Below are positions 25,601 to 37,346 of a stretch of 64,000 nt of DNA, piece after piece (position 1 is the first letter of the stretch; each line of letters starts with the position of its first letter). Made by a program: the position numbers and the translations under genes. The notes beneath the pieces were generated by a model. That model was not told the DNA's origin, ran no database searches, and was given only the letters and a program-made list of their open reading frames with translations. Source of the stretch: Bilabrum cf. latius (lineage: Eukaryota > Bigyra: Bicosoecida > Bigyra > Bicosoecida); assembly GCA_965178125.1 (NCBI GenBank), contig OZ237737.1, positions 930,001 to 994,000 on the forward strand, written 5' to 3'.

Positions 25601-28600
25601 AACGCGAAGGGTCCCGTGATGCTGGGCGGGAAGTTTCTGTCGACCACCTCAATCACCACGATGGCAGTGAAACTGAGCTTAGGACCGTCAATACCAGCAT
25701 CAGTGACTGTTACGTTGAGCCTGTGCACGGGGCCTGGGCCACCAGTCGGATAAATCAGTGCGTTAGTCGAGTTATCCTTCACGGAAATTTGCCCGCTGCT
25801 GACGTCGATCTAGAAGGTGTTGTCCGTGTTGCCAGCAGCGATGGCCCACGTGTGGCTCTCGGTGATGCCCGGTGCCATGAGGTCCTGGTCCCTGAGGTAC
25901 TCCTGGGAGAGAGGAGGACCCACAGACGCGGTGGTCTTGGCGGGGACGTACAAACGAGCGACAGGCAGCACCTGCGGCTGCTCATTCCGGTTGAGCAGCT
26001 TGATGGTGGCCTCGCACTGTCCAACAAGGCCGCCCTTGTCGGTGACGTTCAAGGTGACTACATACTCCCCTCGGGTCTCCAAGTCAAGAGCACGCGTGTT
26101 AACCTCAATCTGACCAGAGCTGGCTCCAATGGCGAATGGGGTAGCATCTCCACTGTCGGTCGCAGGCTGAGCGGCAATGCTCCAAGTGTGCTCATCCTCC
26201 TCGTCAGGGTCCTCAGAGCGCATCTCACCAACGGCAGTCCCCACGGCGCTGTTCTCCAGCACTGTGAAGGAAGCATCGAAGCAGTACCCGGGCTCGTTCT
26301 CGTCAAGGACCAACACATCCACGGTCTGCTCATCGGTCAAGCGAGCCTCTGAGCCGTCGGCTGTGTTGCCAGAGTCCCTTGCACGCAGCTCCAGAGTGAT
26401 AGAGTCCTTGGCTTCGTGGTTCAGCTTACTGGGGTCTGCCACGTAGATCTTGCCCTCAGTGTCGATCGCGAACGCACCTTCATTGTTGCCAGCGATGATG
26501 GACCACTGCAAATTGCCGTCCTCCGTGGTGCCGTCCTCGGGGTCTGTGGCATTCACCACGCCCGTCGCCACCCGCTCGCCCAGGGCAGCCAGCTCACCGA
26601 CGGAGAACTCCTGTGACTCGGCAATCTCTGGCTTCTCGTTCGTGTCGAGCAGCTGGATAGTCACGTTCACCAGCGTGCTGAGGGCAGGAGTGCCTTTGTC
26701 ACTGGCGCGGAGAAGGAGCACGTACTTCGGCTTGGTCTCGTAGTCAAGCCCAGCAGCTCCGGAGGATGTGAGTTTCAGTGTGGCACCGGTCTCTCCGTCG
26801 GCCAAAAGCGTGAAGAAGTTGGATTCGTCTCCTGAAACGACGCTCCACACAACCTGTCCTTCCACACCTGCATCCTCGTCAACGGCAGTGAGAGCATCGC
26901 CCACCTGCTCCCCGCTGGTTCTGGGAGACCGAGGAGCGTTTTCGGCAATGCTGAGAGTCTGTGGGTCGGCGATCGGGGGCTCGTTGATGTTCGTCACCGT
27001 CACATCAACGGTTGACTCGGCATGCAACGCAGGCTCACCCCGGCCGCCCTGGTCACTGACGCTGACGATGAGCTCGAAGCGGTTAGCATCCCTGTTCTCG
27101 AAGTTGAGCAGCCCGCGATCACCCCTTGCCACAACGATCTGGCCCGTCAGCGGCTCGATCCGGAAGATGTTCGCGGTGTTGCCCGCCGTAATGCTGTAGG
27201 TGAGGTTGTACCAGCCGCCGTGCGTCTTCCCGAACACATCCTCGTCGGTGCCAGTAATCGCGGTGCCCACTAGAGTGCCCACAGCCGCGTTTTCGACCAC
27301 CTCAACGGAGGCATCGGACAGCTCGGGCTTGTCGTTCACGTCCAGCACGTTGATCGTAATGTTGGCGCGAGTACAAAGGCTTGGCACGCCAGTGTCGCAA
27401 ACCTCGATGATCACGTTGTATTGCTGCATGGTCTCGTAGTCAAGCGTCTTGCCGAACCCAACCTGGATCTGGCCACTGCACCTGTTGATTGTGAAGAGCC
27501 CCTGCCCCGTGCCACTCACGATCCGGAAGATCAAATCCTGCCCGAAATCAGGGTCATAGGCCGGGATCTCTGCACCGACGGCGTTGGGGAACACAGCGTC
27601 CTCGCGGACCTCACGCATCTGGTCCTTCACCTGAGGAGGCTCGTTCACATCGTTCACGTTGATCGTCACCTCCTCCGTATCAGACAGACCACCGCCATCC
27701 GATACCTTGAGCTAGACCACGTACTTGGTCTTGAACTCGTAGTCCAGCCAGCCGTCCTTCTCCACGCGCAGAACCCCCGACGAGTTATCCACGGAGAACA
27801 GCTGGGTCCCGTTCGGGTACCCATCCACGCCCTCGAGTTCATACGAAAGGGTGCCCCAGCCCGAAGGATGGGCGGACGAATCCTGATCGGCTGCTACCAG
27901 CCCGAGCCCAATAGTCGTGCCTGTGCCGCTGTTCTCATCGATGTAGCGCACCTGGTCCTTGGTCACCACCGGCGCCTCGTTCACGTCCTCTAGCTGCACC
28001 AGTACCTGTCGGGTGGCACTTAGCCTGGGCGAGCCGTTGTCGCGGGCGATGATCGTCAGGGTGTACTCGCGCTGGCTCTCGTAATTTAGATACCCAGGGG
28101 TCTTAATGATGAGCTTGCGATCCGATGATCCAATCTCGAACAGAAGCGCCGAGCCCGCCAGGTTGTTGGCTGAGGTCAGCTCGTAGGTCAGCGTCTGCGA
28201 TGCAAGCGTGTCGGGATCTACAGCGGCGGCCACCGTTCCGACCAGAGTGTTACCAATCGAGTTCTCCTTGACTGACAGGCAAGCCACGTACCCGCTTGCA
28301 CCATTGCTGCAGGTCAGCGACTGGCTCCAAGTCGGTGCCTCGTTAACGTCCTGGAACGACAGAGCCACCACACCATAGTCACTGAGGGGCACGGGGGACA
28401 AAGTGCCTCGAGACTGATCCGTGGTCTTGAACTCGAAGCCGAGGAACTGCTGCTGCTCGTAGTTGGCGGCCAATGCCATGGAAACACTGCCGCTGGACCC
28501 CACAAGAGAGATACGGTCCTCCGGAGTGAGCGTGCTGCTGGATGGCTCAAAGCACACGCTCGTGAATCGGGTGTCTGCAAATGCAGACCGCATCACCACC

Positions 28601-31600
28601 TCGCGCACGTCGAGCTTGCTGGTAGAGCTATCAGTTCCGGACACAAGGGTCGTGGAGCACGCTGTACCGGGCTCATTATCTGCTCGATGCCGTAGCGACA
28701 TCGCGCCAGTGTTGCGGTTCACAACGGCGCAAAGGTTGGCCAGTCTACCAGTGGCACCCGTCTCACCAGTCACGATGTCACGAGCCGCCACTGAGGTAGC
28801 ACTGATGGCTCGCGATGCGATGGACGTGCATGTGCCCGAGGCCTCGCACCTGCGAAGGCACAGCTGATTGCGGCTGGACCCACAGCCCACCTCGAACTCG
28901 TACCTTGCGGCTGCACTGGAGCCCGATCCACCCACTCGGATTGCCAGAGTGGATTGCCCTCTGGATGCCAGCCGGAAGAGGACCGACACCTCGGCTTGGG
29001 TGGCGGCATCAGGCAGCTAGGCTCCACGGATGCCAATAAGGGTGTTCACGTCCGACGATGTCACGGTGTGGGCCCAGCAGAAATGATCCACGCGGGACAG
29101 CGCGTAGGTGTGCGTCTGGCCTGTGTCTTCGTCGTTGCTGGCCGCAACGGCAATCTGCGCGCCTGTCTTACCCTCATCAGCGCTGGCAAATACGTCCTTA
29201 CCATAGGGACGGTCGTTGGCATTCGTAACCAGCACAGTCAAGGGGGCCGATGCAGAGAGTCCATCCCGATCAGTGACCTTGACGGTCAGCCTATAAGAGG
29301 CCTTGTCTTCGTGGTTCAATGCGTCTGGTATGGAGTTGCGAGTCACGTTGCCACTGCTCGAGTCAATGCTGAACGCGCCTGCCGTGTCACCTGCGGTGAT
29401 CGAGTAGGTCAGGGCATTGCCGTCATCCACATCATCGCCCTGTACCTGGCCCATGTTGAAGTCCTCGGCGGCGTCCTCGCGGACCTCCATGGAGCCGAGC
29501 GTTGGCAGCGTGGGTGCCTCGTTCACGTCATTGATCGAGATCACGGCGAAACACGTGCCGGTGAGGCGCCCAGCCCCGTCGTCCTGTACCTGCACGGTGA
29601 TGTTGAACTGAGGCCTGGTCTCGTGGTCCAGGATGGCCTTTGCCACCGTGATCTTGCCAGATGTGGACGAGATCTGGAAGGCTCCGTCGATGTTGTCGTT
29701 GATAAGAGACCACCGCAGGGTGTCGTCTGTGTCGCGGTCTGACCCGCTCATGCCGGTGCTGGGCGACAGCGAAGTTCCCACAGCTGAGTTCTCGTTGATA
29801 GTGTACGTAGCGAGCTCGCATTCGGGGGCATAGTTAGCGTCCACCACGTTTATGGTGATTCGAGCAGAATCCTGAAGATCTCCGCCATCCTTCACCGTCA
29901 CTGTCGGCGTGAATGTTCCAGGCTGGGACGGCTGCTGCCGGAGAGTGATCTGTCCGTTCTCGCCAAGTGCAAACAGAGAGCCGCTGTAGTCCCAGCTCCA
30001 CTCCACGCTGTCCTCCTCGGGATCTGAGTACGCCAGAATTGCCCCGACATTGGTGCCGGCACCGTTAATCTCACTGACAGACCTCGTCTGTGCCTCAATG
30101 TTGGGCTTCTCGTTCACGTTGGTGATGGCCACCTGGATTGTGGTCTGATCCGTGAGCTCCGAGTTGTCTTCCACCTCGATCGTGAGCGTATACGAAGACG
30201 TCTGCTCGAAGTCGGGGCTGAACCCAGAGGCCAACTTGAGCACACCACCAGAGGTGATTGAGAACTTGTCCGAACCGGCACTTGCCAGAAGCGAAAAGCT
30301 CAGCTGCGACGAAGTCGAGTCAACATCTGTTACGGAGACTGTTCCAACATCCCCGTCTGATGAATCCGAATTCTCCAAAACGTTAAAAACCTAACCGCGG
30401 GCCATGACAGGAGGCTCGGGCCTGTCAAGCACGTTAATGGTGTACGTGCCTGTGTCGGAAAGCCCAGAACCATCGGTCACGCTGATTTGAACCACGTGCT
30501 AGGCTGCGGTCTCATAGTCGAGGATGTTCGTGAGGCTAAGGACTCCCGTGGCTGCATTCAGCGTAAACAGACCGGCATCGTTACCACCCACAATCGTGTA
30601 GAAGAAGGTCTGACCGGTCAGCCCGTCTGGGTCAGACAGAACAGTGCTCATGGCAGGGGAAATCTCGGCGTCAGGATCGTTCTCCGGGACCGAGTCGGTC
30701 AGATCGCCGAGCACCGGGGCTTCCGGAACATTGGTGACTGCTACGGTCACAGTAGCTGTGCCAGACTTCGCAGCTGTGTCACCAGATATGCCGCCGTCCG
30801 TGGCCCGAATTGTGAGCGTGAAGGAGGTCCTGGTCTCGTAGTCAAGTCCTGCGCTGGTGGTAATCACACCGGCACTGGAGATCTGAAACGCTGTGCCAAT
30901 GTTACCACCAGTGATTGCAAACGAAGCGATAGACCCTCCGTCTTCATCAGATGCTTGCACAGTGCCAACTTCGGTTCCACTAGAAGCGTCCTCGCTGATA
31001 GTGTACGTTTGACCTGATGCAACTACAGGGGCGTCGTTTCGGTCAAGAGTCTCCATCGTGCACTGCTGCTCTACACAGAACTCGGCATCGCACGCCTTGA
31101 TGCGGAAGAAGCGCACCTGCTGGGCCACCTCCTCGAAGTTGAAATGCTGCGGCTTGGCGATTGTAATCACACCGGTGCGCGAGTTGATGCTGAGAGCTCC
31201 CTTGTCCTCGTTCAAAATCGAGTACGTCAGAGTATCGCCATCCGGGTCCGTGGCCCCAGCGCTGGTCGGAGACACGCCTCCACCAACAGCAGTAGACTCA
31301 GCGACCTGGAATGAGTAGTCGCCGGAAGTAGGGAAGATCGGGGGCTCGTTGCGGTTGGTCACACGAACGGTCACCGTCACGTCTGCGTGCTGGGCTGGCG
31401 TCCCGCTGTCCGTGACGCGTACTCGAAGCGAGAAAGTCCTGGTCCCAGCGTCATAATCAAGGGGCTTAGTTGTGAAGATCTATCCGGTGCATCCACCAAT
31501 GCGGAAGCTGTTGCCGGAGTTGCCGCTGACGATCGAGAAGGTGAGCTCCTGGCCACGGTCGGGATCAGACGCAGAAAGCGCCTATCCGACAGGTGTGTCC

Positions 31601-34505
31601 TCGGGCTTGTCCTCCTCAACCTCACGCACATATGATGATGCGCCAAATGACGGACCCTCGTTGATGTCGTTGACTTCAATCTCCATTTCGCACTCGATGT
31701 CAATGCCCTGATACCTATAGGCGACCACGATATCGTACCCAGTGCACTGCTCAGCAGAGAGGCCCCCAGTCAGCGCCGACTTGAGCCGAACCACGCCCCC
31801 GCTCGTCACCTCGAAGGGAGCAGATTCGGAGCATCCACTGGCCGTGTCGAATTTGGTCTAGGACTTAACGCGGTAAGTGCCGCCAGGAACATCCCGGATG
31901 TCCACCGTTGCGGCTGCAGCACTCCTGACGTTCTCGTCGATGTTGGCCTCGCCGGTACCACCTGTCTTGCAGACGTTGTCTGCCCACCAATAATTCGGAG
32001 TTTTGAGACCTCCCGTGCATGTGTGGGCCGGTGGGCACGAGCATTCGTGAGTTCTGCGGACAAAGAGTGTCGGTTTGGCAATCGCAAACGTACTATCGGA
32101 TGGGCTTCTTGCATGCGGCGCAAGTGCTAGTTCCGCCGGCATCTCACCTGCGCTCGGCGTTCGCTGCTGTCTCCTCCTGACCTGGGATACAGCTGTAGTA
32201 GCCGTTTCGGACGGTGCGACGGGAGCTGCTTCCCGCAGGGCAGAAGTACGCCGCCGATCCGCAAAGATTAGGACAGCTTGAGGTGGAGCCGGCAGTGCAG
32301 TAGCACCCCGCCGAACACTGCGGTAAGGGTAACAAGTGCGAGTAGGTTGCGGTCGTATGACAATATCAACCAGCACCCTGAATCCACACAGAATCTCAAA
32401 CGGCATGCACACATCTTACCGTTCCAGAACAATGCGAGGACGAATACCCGCCTGTGCTGGACCTGTACCGGCCAGCAGGGCACTAATACCGAAGACCACT
32501 GCTGCAGTAATAGCCCTTAGGGCAAATTGTCTGTCCGGTTCGCGGCGTAGTGCTGCTGCCGTCAGGCGTCGAGTAGTACCCAGTGGATGGTGTGCTTTGC
32601 GAGCTGCAAGATGTGCCGCCGGTGCAGTACTTGTTCGGCCCGCACCTCGCGCTGCCGTAACTAGACGTAGCACCGGCATTGCTGCAGTACCCTGCCCGCA
32701 CGGCACCGGTGCAGGATGACGAGGAGCTCGTGCCTGAACCGTACCTGCCTGCAGAGCACAGCCTTCCAGAAGGTCGGCTGGTGGTGGAGCCCGAGGGGCA
32801 GTAGTACCCGGCGGAGCATCCCCCGCTGCACGTGGAGGAGCGATGGACGTTAGATGAGCCGTAGTACCCGGCCCTACAAGCGTACCGTACCGAGCTTCCA
32901 GTTGAGGACACGTAGTGGCCCGTCCCACTCGCGATGCAGCCGGACTACCCGTTCCGATTCTGGTAGTACCCGGTTCCGCACTGCGAGCAGCTGCGAGCTC
33001 GCGACCAGCCGCTCCGGTAGTGGCCTACACCGCAAGTGCGGCACTGGTTGTAGTTGTAGTGATGGTACCTGCGATAGCATATGGCAAGGTGGTGCGACGG
33101 ACGGCGACGACTGGACTTGCAGAGGTCGCAAGGTTTGTTGACGAGGCTATTCAATAATCGGCACTCACCGGCCAGATGGACAGTTCCAGTACGTGTTCAC
33201 GCCGAACCCGTAGTAGGTTACGGAGAAGTCTGTCCGGAAGTGTACGCCGAACGTAGTACCGGACTGCTTGTGCACAGGATGGAGCGTTAGAAAGTGGCAA
33301 GCGATAGGCGCAGCTTACGAGGCAGGATTTGAGACAACAAGTGACGACAACATTCAAACTATCAGTACTTTTTCCACTACATGCCTCATCAGTAGCATAC
33401 GTTGGAGCAGTGCATTTGTCACATCGCGAATCGCGATCTCAAGGTCGCGGTGTCAGCTGATCCTCTCACGAAGCTGCCAGACCCAGGGCCGCTCGTGCCA
33501 CAGTACCGGCCAGACCAGCTCCCTCTGTAGATCTGGAGCCAATCCCACTGCAAAAATTTATTATTCAAAGGGCGTGTGGTGCCATGTAGAAGTGGAGCTA
33601 ATAGCTGTGGTGCAGCATTGACCGCATCCGGATGACAGTCCGAAACGGATACCACGCGATTTGGCTATGCCCCTTACGCTGTCACAGCCAGAGTCTTGCT
33701 CCAGATGAAAGTAGCTGAAACTGTACCACTGCGACGATAGGTTGGCAATGAGAAGGCATGATGAACTGCTCGAGCGTCGAAGCCTTGCGTCTCAGGAGCG
33801 GTGGGCGGCAGGCCTATCCGAAGCAAACCCAAAGCAGTGGTAGACCTCACCATATAAGCACTGGATGGAGCGTACGCGTACCAATAGCACGTCTTGTGAT
33901 TAGACTGCGCACGCATGAACGGGGGCGGGCTGGCAGGGCTGGAAAGGGCTGACACGGGTAGTTGTGCCTAGTAGTGCGGAAAGGGAATTTTGTCGCTGAG
34001 CCAGTTGCGTCCCGGTTTCTGGCCCGAGGATAATTTCTATGCCACAAAATGAGGTACAACACCATATCTCTGTCGCTGTGCTTCGACAGAGGAAAAGACG
34101 CGCAGCTGAAGATCCCGTGATTTGACGTTGATGTGCCAAGCGTCCGACCAATACTGGCGGCCTCGACGCGGACACTCACGTACCGACCATTCCTAGACGT
34201 ACCATCGGTGATTCTGCGCCCAAGAACTGGCAGCAAAAGAAGAGCAGTGCCCGTATCAAGCGGCGAAACGAAGTCAACGTTCGTGCCTTCATTTCCGTAC
34301 AGATGATTCCGTGTCTGAGCGTATCCTGGTCTATTTGTACTACTCTGGATCAAACTGAAATCACCGTGCTATTTTTTGCAGTATTTTCTCACGTGACCGA
34401 GCCTGAGTCCTTCAACTGGTAGGTACGAGTCCCACTGCAGTGTCCTTCTGCGGACGATGCCAGCAGCGAACACGCAGCGACCAGCAGCGCAAGGCTGGCA
34501 GTCAT
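16603..34505 (-). CDS. Giant CUB/cadherin/TIG multi-pass membrane protein, paralog B (5564 aa)
   Basis: Exons: 34505-34393, 34213-34180, 33904-33851, 33728-33678, 33547-33470, 33263-33169, 33068-32420, 32317-32148 and 32053-16603 (15.45 kb), ending in TAA. Phases agree throughout. Order: signal peptide (MTASLALLVAACSLLASSAEG); one CUB domain spread over exons 1-6 (SVTITDGTSRNGRY, then CYW, then WDWLQIYRG, then SVTYYGFGV); Cys-rich GYYCPSG-type repeats (about 165-415); about 20 cadherin repeats with DxNExP linkers (about 480-2800); about 13 TIG repeats (to about 4700); Cys-rich module (4740-4885); multi-TM region; cytoplasmic tail with Q-rich coil and ASNPLMM and HNPLVGKA motifs. I count 22 in-frame TAGs, including one in the linker VRVGG-TAG-ASQPS, where sister repeats have VGGQ. 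The C-terminal half matches paralog A, but the N-terminal module differs. Exons 2-6 are small, so their model is less certain than the large exon. Confidence 0.85.
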
Positions 34506-35517
34506 TGTTATGCCCAAATGGGAAGCTGAATAGGGCCTGCGAAATAACATTTGAGGCACGCACCGGCAATATAGAGTACACATCATTAATGGCGTGCTTC
34601 GGTTGCACCGCAGATTCTTGCGAGCGGCAGGGCTGCTGCTGTTTAGACAATAAGCATCGATATGTTGCGTCCGAACTTCTATATCTCGTTAGATATGTAT
34701 AATTGTACTATGCTCTCACGAAAGAAGCGAGTCCTGCTGCCTATCAAAGGCAATCACCAAGGATTCACGCTGTGATGGGCAAGACTTCGATGCTCAACAT
34801 TTTGGATCGGATTATAGAAGTGGCGTGTTAATTTGTGAAACGTCGCGTTTCACATCGATTCAGGCACCCTCACGGTCAGATACATTATGAACTTACGCTT
34901 CTAACATTTTGAGCGAATTGTACAACCGTGTCGCAAGCCAAGGTCGCACACCAATTTTGTGGTCGCAATAGGCCTGTGACGGCCCAGTGGGCAGGTGACC
35001 AGTGATCACCATGTGGTCGCTGGTACCTCACAAAGCACGCTTCAAGCAACTCCAGTAGCACTTCTGCAGTGGTCACAGGCAGGCCAATGTCCGTATGTTA
35101 GCCAGGCATTGCAGTGCCTTACTTCGGCTGCTGGCCGTTGGCACACACCGGTAGGGAGATGCTCTTGTGCCTGGCAGCGTGGCACACGCGGCCCAGACTC
35201 CTTCAACCAGCCACCCTCTACCAACCCTACATTCCAAGCACTTCTCATTGCCAACACCCCCACAGCGACAGCTGCAGGTTCAAAACGCTACCGTTCCGCT
35301 AATACGAAGCTACAAGTCATGAGCCGTGGCAGGTTGTGGAGCAAGGCGCCTGGTTAATATCGTTCGGGCGCACAACGTGATCAAGAAATCATTGGTAGCC
35401 CGCCCGTGGCAGCAACACAAAGGCCACGCATTTAATAGCTTCTTCTTGAAATTTAGCATTAGGTTGCAACCGGTCTAATGGGGCAATCTGAATGCCTTTT
35501 CGCTACATCTACAAGCT
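34506..35517. other. Divergent intergenic region (paralog B / V-ATPase subunit C)
   Basis: About 1 kb separates two divergently transcribed genes and should contain both promoters. It is visibly more AT-rich in 34650-34900 than the flanking coding DNA. Short open frames on both strands show no domain, splice support or TAG-bridged extension. I see no RNA gene or repeat of note. Confidence 0.5.
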
Positions 35518-37176
35518 ATGTCTCGCGTCTCTAGCGTTCCAATGTCACACTGGTTTATTTCTCTTCATGATGGTGAAGGGGGTAGCACGCGAGAGACTTT
35601 GCAACAGCTAATGGGCCACTTGGAGGCTGGAGGTGGAGCGTCCGCGCCGGGAGATGAGTATGTAGCTGGTGTTGCGCAATTTGATGTACCATCCCGAAAG
35701 CTGCAGGTCGGTACACTGGATTAGCTCATGATTTTGTCGGATGCAATGGACAGAAACGTGCAGCATGCGCAAACGATTGTCCGAAGGGCCGAGCGAATGA
35801 TCGAGGACAGCTCTGCTGCGGAAAAATCGCTGGCACAGGGAAGTTCTGCTCCTCGCACAACGTCAGATACCGCTGATCGAATCAAATTGAGGGTCGATGG
35901 CGAGCCCACGGCGCGCTGGCTGAAGCGATTCCGGTGGGACCGACAAACGTGGGATTGTGACTAGCCTCTATACCGGCTGGCAGCCCAATTGCGCTCAACC
36001 GCCGATGCAAGGGACGAAGAAATGCGAGGCTATTGGTCAGTGTTCTAGGAGAAGCGGCAGGAATTTCTTGATTTGCAGAAAAAGCGAGGGTGAGGTCCAG
36101 CAATGAATTCAGCCTTGCATGTTCTCGAACGGCCACTTGTATTGGACACAGCTGCTCTGATGATTTGCCACTGCAGGGGGTCCTTCTTATCTGGATCTAT
36201 TGAAGCTGTTCTAACCGAAGAGGCCTTGCGCACGGCAGCAGTGGAGCTGTTTGTCGACTCAGCATTCATTCAGTCTGTCGCCGTGATCGTCCCGAGGTGA
36301 GCTTAGCACTTGTAACTGTGTACCTACTTCGCATCGCACGAAAGGTATTCTAAGCAAATATTTTTTGTTTCTATTAATTCAACTACAACTGCCATCTGCA
36401 GCGGGCTGTCAGAGCGATTCCTCGGCGAGTACGAGGGGCTGGCCGCCGACGCGGTGGTGGTGGACGAGGCGGCGTTGGCAGCGCGAGCTGAGGCTCACCG
36501 GGAGCCGCAGGGAGGACCATCCAGGGCATCTCGCGCAGATATGTCATCCTCATCTGCGTCTGGTGGGGCGGGTAGCAGCACAGGGCCGTCCACGGCATCC
36601 GCAGCGTCGCCGGACGCCCCGCGAATTTCTCCCGTGGTTCCTCGCAGCGCTCGAAAAGTGGCGGAAGACGACGAGGGCATGGGACTGTTCGTTGTGAATG
36701 TTCTGAGCAACTACCTGGAAGAGTTCACTTCTGCCGCGAAGGCCAGGAGATACATCGTCCGCGACTGGAGGTACACCCCTGCCGCCGGCGGAGAGCTCTC
36801 CACGCAGTCAGCGAGGGCCGAGGTGGAGATGCGAGCGGCGCTTGCAGAGCTGAGGGGGCAGACCGAGCGGATGTATTCGGAGTGCTTTAAGGTGTGGGTG
36901 CACATGAGCGCCATCAAGCTGTTCGTTGAGTCAATCCTGGAGTACGGGCTCCCCGTGCGATGCTCGTTCGCCATGGTGAAGCCGCTGCCCGGCAAGTTCG
37001 AGCTCGTCAGGACGAGACTGCAAGAGGCTTACGTGAAGGAAAGCAAGTTTGCCGCTGGTGCTGGCTTTGAAGGAGACCTGGACAGTGATGAGGAGGAGGA
37101 GGCCAAAGGAGCTGGTGTGCGGGAGCTGCCGTTCGTGGGGTGGTCAGTGGCCGTGACTGAATCGTGCAGGGGATGA
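35518..37176 (+). CDS. VMA5: V-type H+-ATPase V1 subunit C (488 aa)
   Basis: Exons 35518-36089, 36177-36296 and 36402-37176 (TGA), with GT-AG introns of 87 and 105 bp. Subunit C links the V1 ATPase head and peripheral stalks to the membrane sector and governs reversible assembly of the proton pump. Family features: N-terminal LQVGTLD followed by LSDAM; FRWD in the first helical region; FVDSAFIQSVAVIVP across intron 2, matching the family FVDSEYLTTLLVVVPK block; VVPRSARKVAEDDE; KARRYIVRDWRY; and the C-terminal signature KLFVESILEYGLPVRCSF. TAG codons at 35722, 35962 and 36046 are read as Gln, and the frame matches the family on both sides of each. The insert of about 70 residues before VVPRS is low complexity. 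The gene is convergent with the K+ channel, only 170 bp away. Confidence 0.93.
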
Positions 37177-37346
37177 GCGCCTGTGTCCAAAGCTGCTCGG
37201 TATGCTGGCTCGCATTAGCACTATTGACTAGTCTATTATCATGCAACATGATCAGAACATGATGCCACGCCGGGGAACACTCAACCCAGATTTGGCGCTA
37301 CACTCCACTATGCTGCACATCGATTTTAAGACTCTGTTCGCTTTCA

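Noticed and set aside
34355-34392. A 38-bp first intron in paralog B (acceptor at 34355)
   Set aside because: Canonical and in frame, but it gives no CUB continuity. The acceptor at 34214 yields SVTITDGTSRNGRY, which fits the CUB start and the phase of exon 3.
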